NCBI GenBank assembly: GCA_036008325.1
Contig: DASYNW010000041.1
Location: forward strand, 1-29,002
DNA length: 29,002 bases
Reading direction: 5' to 3'
Source of the DNA: AP-15 sp036008325
Lineage (GTDB): Bacteria > Pseudomonadota > Alphaproteobacteria > ATCC43930 > CGMCC-115725
Within the stretch, counting starts at the first letter, position 1. The number at the start of each line of letters is the position of its first letter. The position numbers and the translations under genes are program-made. The notes beneath the pieces are model-generated. The model worked only from the letters and a program-made list of their open reading frames with translations. It searched no databases and was not told where the DNA came from. Positions 26,532 to 29,002 of the stretch are shown one piece after another.

Positions 26532-26582
26532 CGGGGATGCGCCACGCCCGGGGATGCGCCACGCCGGGGGATGCGCCACGCC
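26532..26582. repeat. Tandem array, three 17-bp units
   Basis: CGGGGATGCGCCACGCC occurs at 26532-26548 and 26549-26565; a third copy at 26566-26582 differs only in its first base. A degenerate fourth part (CGGGGCGGCGCCA) follows. The array lies 18 bp after the tonB stop and 34 bp before the stop of the convergent lipoprotein gene. Confidence 0.9.
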
Positions 26583-26616
26583 CGGGGCGGCGCCAAGCCG
26601 CGTGCGGCGTCAGGCG

Positions 26617-26961
26617 CTACAAATTCGCGTCGATCGTCGCTCCTGGCGCGACGTAGGCTCGGTCCCACCCCGACCATTGCCCGGCGACCGGCTGCGAGGG
26701 ATCGAAATCGCGCCGCCAGCAGATTTCGGTGCCCGGCGGCACGTCGATGAATTTGGTCGCGTTGCTCGGCAGCACGAACTCCAAGGTCGAGGCATAGCCC
26801 GGACCGCGCGCGGCGCAATCCGGATTGGCGGTGATTACCGCCTCGACATTGGTCGGCCCGAAATGCGGATTGCTCAGCAGCAACGTCCCCGGTCCGGGCG
26901 GCGGCTGCGGCGCGCACGCGGCGGCACAGATAAGCACAATCGCCAGCACTGTCGATCGCAC
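26617..26961 (-). CDS. Small putative lipoprotein of unknown function
   Basis: A 114-residue protein. It begins with a short hydrophobic stretch, MRSTVLAIVLICAAAC, in which the last Cys, followed by AP, could be the lipid-modified residue; the -3 position is Ala rather than Leu, so the lipobox is imperfect. The mature part has a PQPPPGPG linker and a beta-rich domain (LLLSNPHFGPTNVEAVITAN, ATKFIDVPPGTEICWRRDFD). One more Cys pair could form a disulfide. Translation starts at GTG 26961, with GAGAG 7 bp upstream. I do not recognise the family. It converges on tonB and is separated from it by a tandem array. Confidence 0.7.
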   Translation of the reverse strand: MRSTVLAIVLICAAACAPQPPPGPGTLLLSNPHFGPTNVEAVITANPDCAARGPGYASTLEFVLPSNATKFIDVPPGTEICWRRDFDPSQPVAGQWSGWDRAYVAPGATIDANL

Positions 26962-27060
26962 GGCTTTGCTCTCTCAGATGATTGGATCGCGGATCAACAG
27001 ATCGCGCACCGGAAGGCGCCGGTGAGCTGCGCTTTGCGGATCGAGGACGGTTTCCTGAGC

Positions 27061-27927
27061 TCACGTCCCGCCGAGATAATCCTTGGTCCAGCGCTGATAA
27101 TCCTCGGCGCGGGTGACCCGCCGCATCAGCTCGGACGAGGCGATGCCAGTGAGGTCGCCGGGCTTGGCGCCCTCGCGCAGCGCCTTCAAGGTGTTGTAGA
27201 CCGCCTGCACCGCGGCCGAAAAGGGCGCGTGGGTCTGCAATGCCACCCGCACCCGATGCGCCCCCAGCCAGCCGAGGTCGCCGAGCTGGCCGCTGCCGCC
27301 GCCGAGGATCAGTGGTATCCTGATCGCCGACGACACCACCTCAACCGCCTCGACGGTGACCCCGCCGGCGAGGAACACCGCGTCGACCCCGGCGGCCTCG
27401 TAGGCCTTGGCCCGCTTGACCGCCTCGTCGACATTGGCGATTGCGAGCGCGCTGGTGCGCCCGGCGATGACCAGGTTCTTGTCCTGGCGCGCCGACAACG
27501 CCGCTTTCATCTTGCCAACACCCTCCTCGACCGAGCTCAGGCGCGGCTTGCCGTCGGGCCCATAGGGCCGCGGCAGCACCGTATCCTCGATCGACATCGC
27601 GCAGATGCCGGCGGTCTCCAGTTCCTCGACGGTGCGGCGCACGTTGAGCGCGTTGCCGTAGCCGTGGTCGGCGTCGACCAGCAACGCCAAATTGCCGGCG
27701 CGGCAGATGCGGTTGGCCTGGGCGGCGAACTCGGTCAGGGTCAGGACCACGAGGTCCGGGGCGCCGAGCACCGCCATCGACCCGACCGAGCCGGAAAACA
27801 TCCCGACCTCAAACCCGAGATCTTCGGCGATACGCGCCGAGATCGCGTCATACACCGATCCCGGATGCACGCAGCGATGTCCGGAAAGGAGCGCGCGAAA
27901 GCGCTCGCGCCGTTCGGTCCAGTTCAT
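27061..27927 (-). CDS. Oxaloacetate decarboxylase-type enzyme of the isocitrate lyase/PEP mutase family
   Basis: A 288-residue TIM-barrel enzyme. The metal-binding loop LLVDADHGYGNALNV (83-97) and the following AMSIEDTVLPRPYG are hallmarks of the oxaloacetate decarboxylase branch known from Pseudomonas. The catalytic KKCGH-type loop of isocitrate and methylisocitrate lyases is absent. AGRTSALAI replaces the usual AR[TS]DA segment, with Ser-Ala in place of Asp-Ala, which may alter substrate choice. The predicted reaction is Mg-dependent release of CO2 from oxaloacetate or a related alpha-keto acid. The ATG at 27927 gives MNWTERRERFRALL. It is divergent from the ketopantoate-reductase-family gene. 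Confidence 0.85.
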   Translation of the reverse strand: MNWTERRERFRALLSGHRCVHPGSVYDAISARIAEDLGFEVGMFSGSVGSMAVLGAPDLVVLTLTEFAAQANRICRAGNLALLVDADHGYGNALNVRRTVEELETAGICAMSIEDTVLPRPYGPDGKPRLSSVEEGVGKMKAALSARQDKNLVIAGRTSALAIANVDEAVKRAKAYEAAGVDAVFLAGGVTVEAVEVVSSAIRIPLILGGGSGQLGDLGWLGAHRVRVALQTHAPFSAAVQAVYNTLKALREGAKPGDLTGIASSELMRRVTRAEDYQRWTKDYLGGT

Positions 27928-27942
27928 GGTGGCAGCGTCCTC

Positions 27943-27993
27943 GAAGGTTTCTCTGATGGGAAGGTTTATCGGATGCGAAGGTTTATCGGATGG
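27943..27993. repeat. Tandem array, three 17-bp units, in a divergent promoter region
   Basis: GAAGGTTTCTCTGATGG (27943-27959), GAAGGTTTATCGGATGC (27960-27976) and GAAGGTTTATCGGATGG (27977-27993) abut exactly. The last two differ at one base and the first at three to four. The array starts 16 bp upstream of the minus-strand start codon and ends 55 bp before the plus-strand one. On the minus strand the last two units contain GATAAA, a -10-like hexamer. Confidence 0.9.
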
Positions 27994-28047
27994 TTTCTCG
28001 CCGATCAGCTTATCATGCCGCCGCGCAGGTCATAGAGGGATCAGATC

Positions 28048-29002
28048 ATGGAGAAGCGCATTGCGGTGATCGGCGCCGGCGCGATCGGCGGCTACACCGG
28101 CGGCCAGCTCGCGCATAACGGGTTCGACGTGACCCTGATCGATCCCTGGCCCGAGCATATCGCGGCGATCCGCCGCGACGGGCTGGCGATCGAAGGAGTG
28201 ACCGAGGAGGAGTTCGTCCTCGCCCGGCCGAGAACCATGCATCTGACCGAGGCGCAGCAGCTGGCCAAAGAAAAGCCGATCGACATCGCGATGATCGCGG
28301 TCAAATCCTATGACACGCAATGGGCGGCAGCCTTGATCGGGCAATACCTGGCGCCCGACGGCTATGTCGTCTCCTTGCAGAACTGCATGAACGAGGAGCG
28401 CATCGCCGCGATCGTCGGCTGGGATCGGACGGTCGGCGCCATCCCGGCCCTGCTCGCGGCCGAGCTCTACGCGCCGGGCCGGGTTCGCCGCACCGTGGCC
28501 AAGGGCGCCTCGCACCACGAGGTCTATCGCGTCGGCGAGGTCCACGGCCGCGTTACCCGGCGGCTCGAAGAGCTGGCGGCGATGATCGCCACCGTCGACA
28601 CGGTCAAGCCGACCCGCAATCTGTGGGGCGAGCGCTGGTCGAAGCTGGTGGTCAACGGCATGCGCAACGGCATCGGCGCCTCGACCGGCCTCTCCGGCAA
28701 CGGCATGGACCGGCACGACCGGATCCGCCGCGTCAGCATCCGGCTCGGCAGCGAAGCGGTGCGGGTCGGCCAGGCGCTGGGCTACGAACTTGAGCATATC
28801 CGCATGCACGATCCCGAGACCCTGGCGCGCGCCGGCGAGGGCGACACGGGGGCGCTCGACGAGGTCGAGGCGGCGATTCTGGCCGAAGCCGGCTCGAACA
28901 CCCGCAGCGACTTGCAGCGCCCATCAATGGGCCAGGACATGCTCAAGGGAAGGCGCACCGAGATCGATTTCATCAACGGGCTGATCGCCGAGAAAGGCGC
29001 TG
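28048..29002 (+). CDS. Ketopantoate reductase (2-dehydropantoate 2-reductase) family protein, 3' partial
   Basis: The frame is open from ATG 28048 to the window end, 318 codons, so the C-terminus is missing. The N-terminus KRIAVIGAGAIGGYTGGQLA has the NADP-binding GxGxxG (residues 9-14). VKSYDTQ and LQNCMNEER match the family's conserved Lys and Asn regions, and LWGERWSKLVVNGMRNGIGA begins the C-terminal helical domain. PanE reduces ketopantoate to pantoate for coenzyme A synthesis. The Cys in LQNCMNEE, where PanE usually has Gly, and the divergent oxaloacetate decarboxylase-type neighbour suggest a paralogue acting on another 2-keto acid. GAGGGA lies 7 bp before the ATG. Confidence 0.85.
   Translation, partial: MEKRIAVIGAGAIGGYTGGQLAHNGFDVTLIDPWPEHIAAIRRDGLAIEGVTEEEFVLARPRTMHLTEAQQLAKEKPIDIAMIAVKSYDTQWAAALIGQYLAPDGYVVSLQNCMNEERIAAIVGWDRTVGAIPALLAAELYAPGRVRRTVAKGASHHEVYRVGEVHGRVTRRLEELAAMIATVDTVKPTRNLWGERWSKLVVNGMRNGIGASTGLSGNGMDRHDRIRRVSIRLGSEAVRVGQALGYELEHIRMHDPETLARAGEGDTGALDEVEAAILAEAGSNTRSDLQRPSMGQDMLKGRRTEIDFINGLIAEKGA

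Overview
The window is GC-rich bacterial chromosome, densely packed with genes. Gene content points to an alphaproteobacterium, probably Rhodospirillales or a neighbouring order. The clues are the contiguous hrcA-grpE-dnaK-dnaJ cluster, DUF1194 and DUF29 proteins, an RkpH/RkpI-like gene pair, and dispersed palindromic repeats of the 'GTCATTCCGGGGC' and 'ATTGCTTCG' types. This placement is inferred from gene families; no 16S rRNA gene is present.

Layout. 1-7203: 3' end of an amidohydrolase gene, glyoxalase II on the minus strand, an overlapping SDR plus LTA-synthase-like membrane protein pair, a small secreted protein, a DUF427 protein and a gamma-glutamyltransferase. 7203-7783: two copies of a palindromic repeat flank a GIY-YIG endonuclease gene broken by two frameshifts. 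7837-9687: a minus-strand DNA-alkylation repair operon (ada plus a 2OG-Fe(II) oxygenase) with a candidate Ada box upstream. 9863-14830: the heat-shock cluster hrcA-grpE-dnaK-dnaJ, all minus strand, with a sigma-32-like promoter between grpE and dnaK. 14981-17981: a secreted Pro-rich protein, a DUF29 protein, methionine aminopeptidase and a CinA/MoaB-type domain protein. 18060-18352: tRNA-Leu(UAA) interrupted by a 208-nt group I intron. 18460-21868: a zincin-type metallopeptidase, pterin-4a-carbinolamine dehydratase, a PagL-like lipid A deacylase, proline iminopeptidase and a DUF1194 protein. 21998-26513: a near-perfect Zur-type operator, a TonB-dependent receptor, then exbB-exbD-tonB. 26532-29002: a tandem repeat, a lipoprotein, an oxaloacetate decarboxylase-type enzyme and a ketopantoate-reductase-family gene cut by the window end.

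How the genes work together. The receptor-exbB-exbD-tonB block is a complete outer-membrane energised import unit, and its operator suggests zinc control. DnaK, DnaJ and GrpE form one chaperone machine, with HrcA as a heat-shock repressor, although no CIRCE operator is visible here. Ada and the oxygenase are complementary repair activities for methylated DNA. The SDR/LTA-synthase-like pair and the PagL-like enzyme both concern the cell envelope.

The strongest unusual feature is the group I intron in tRNA-Leu(UAA), at the same U34/A35 site used in cyanobacteria and plastids and with every core helix readable. Next come the Zur box, the repeat-flanked GIY-YIG pseudogene, the Ada box, and three unrelated intergenic tandem arrays that all have a 17-bp unit. 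No phage, CRISPR array, insertion sequence or rRNA gene was seen.
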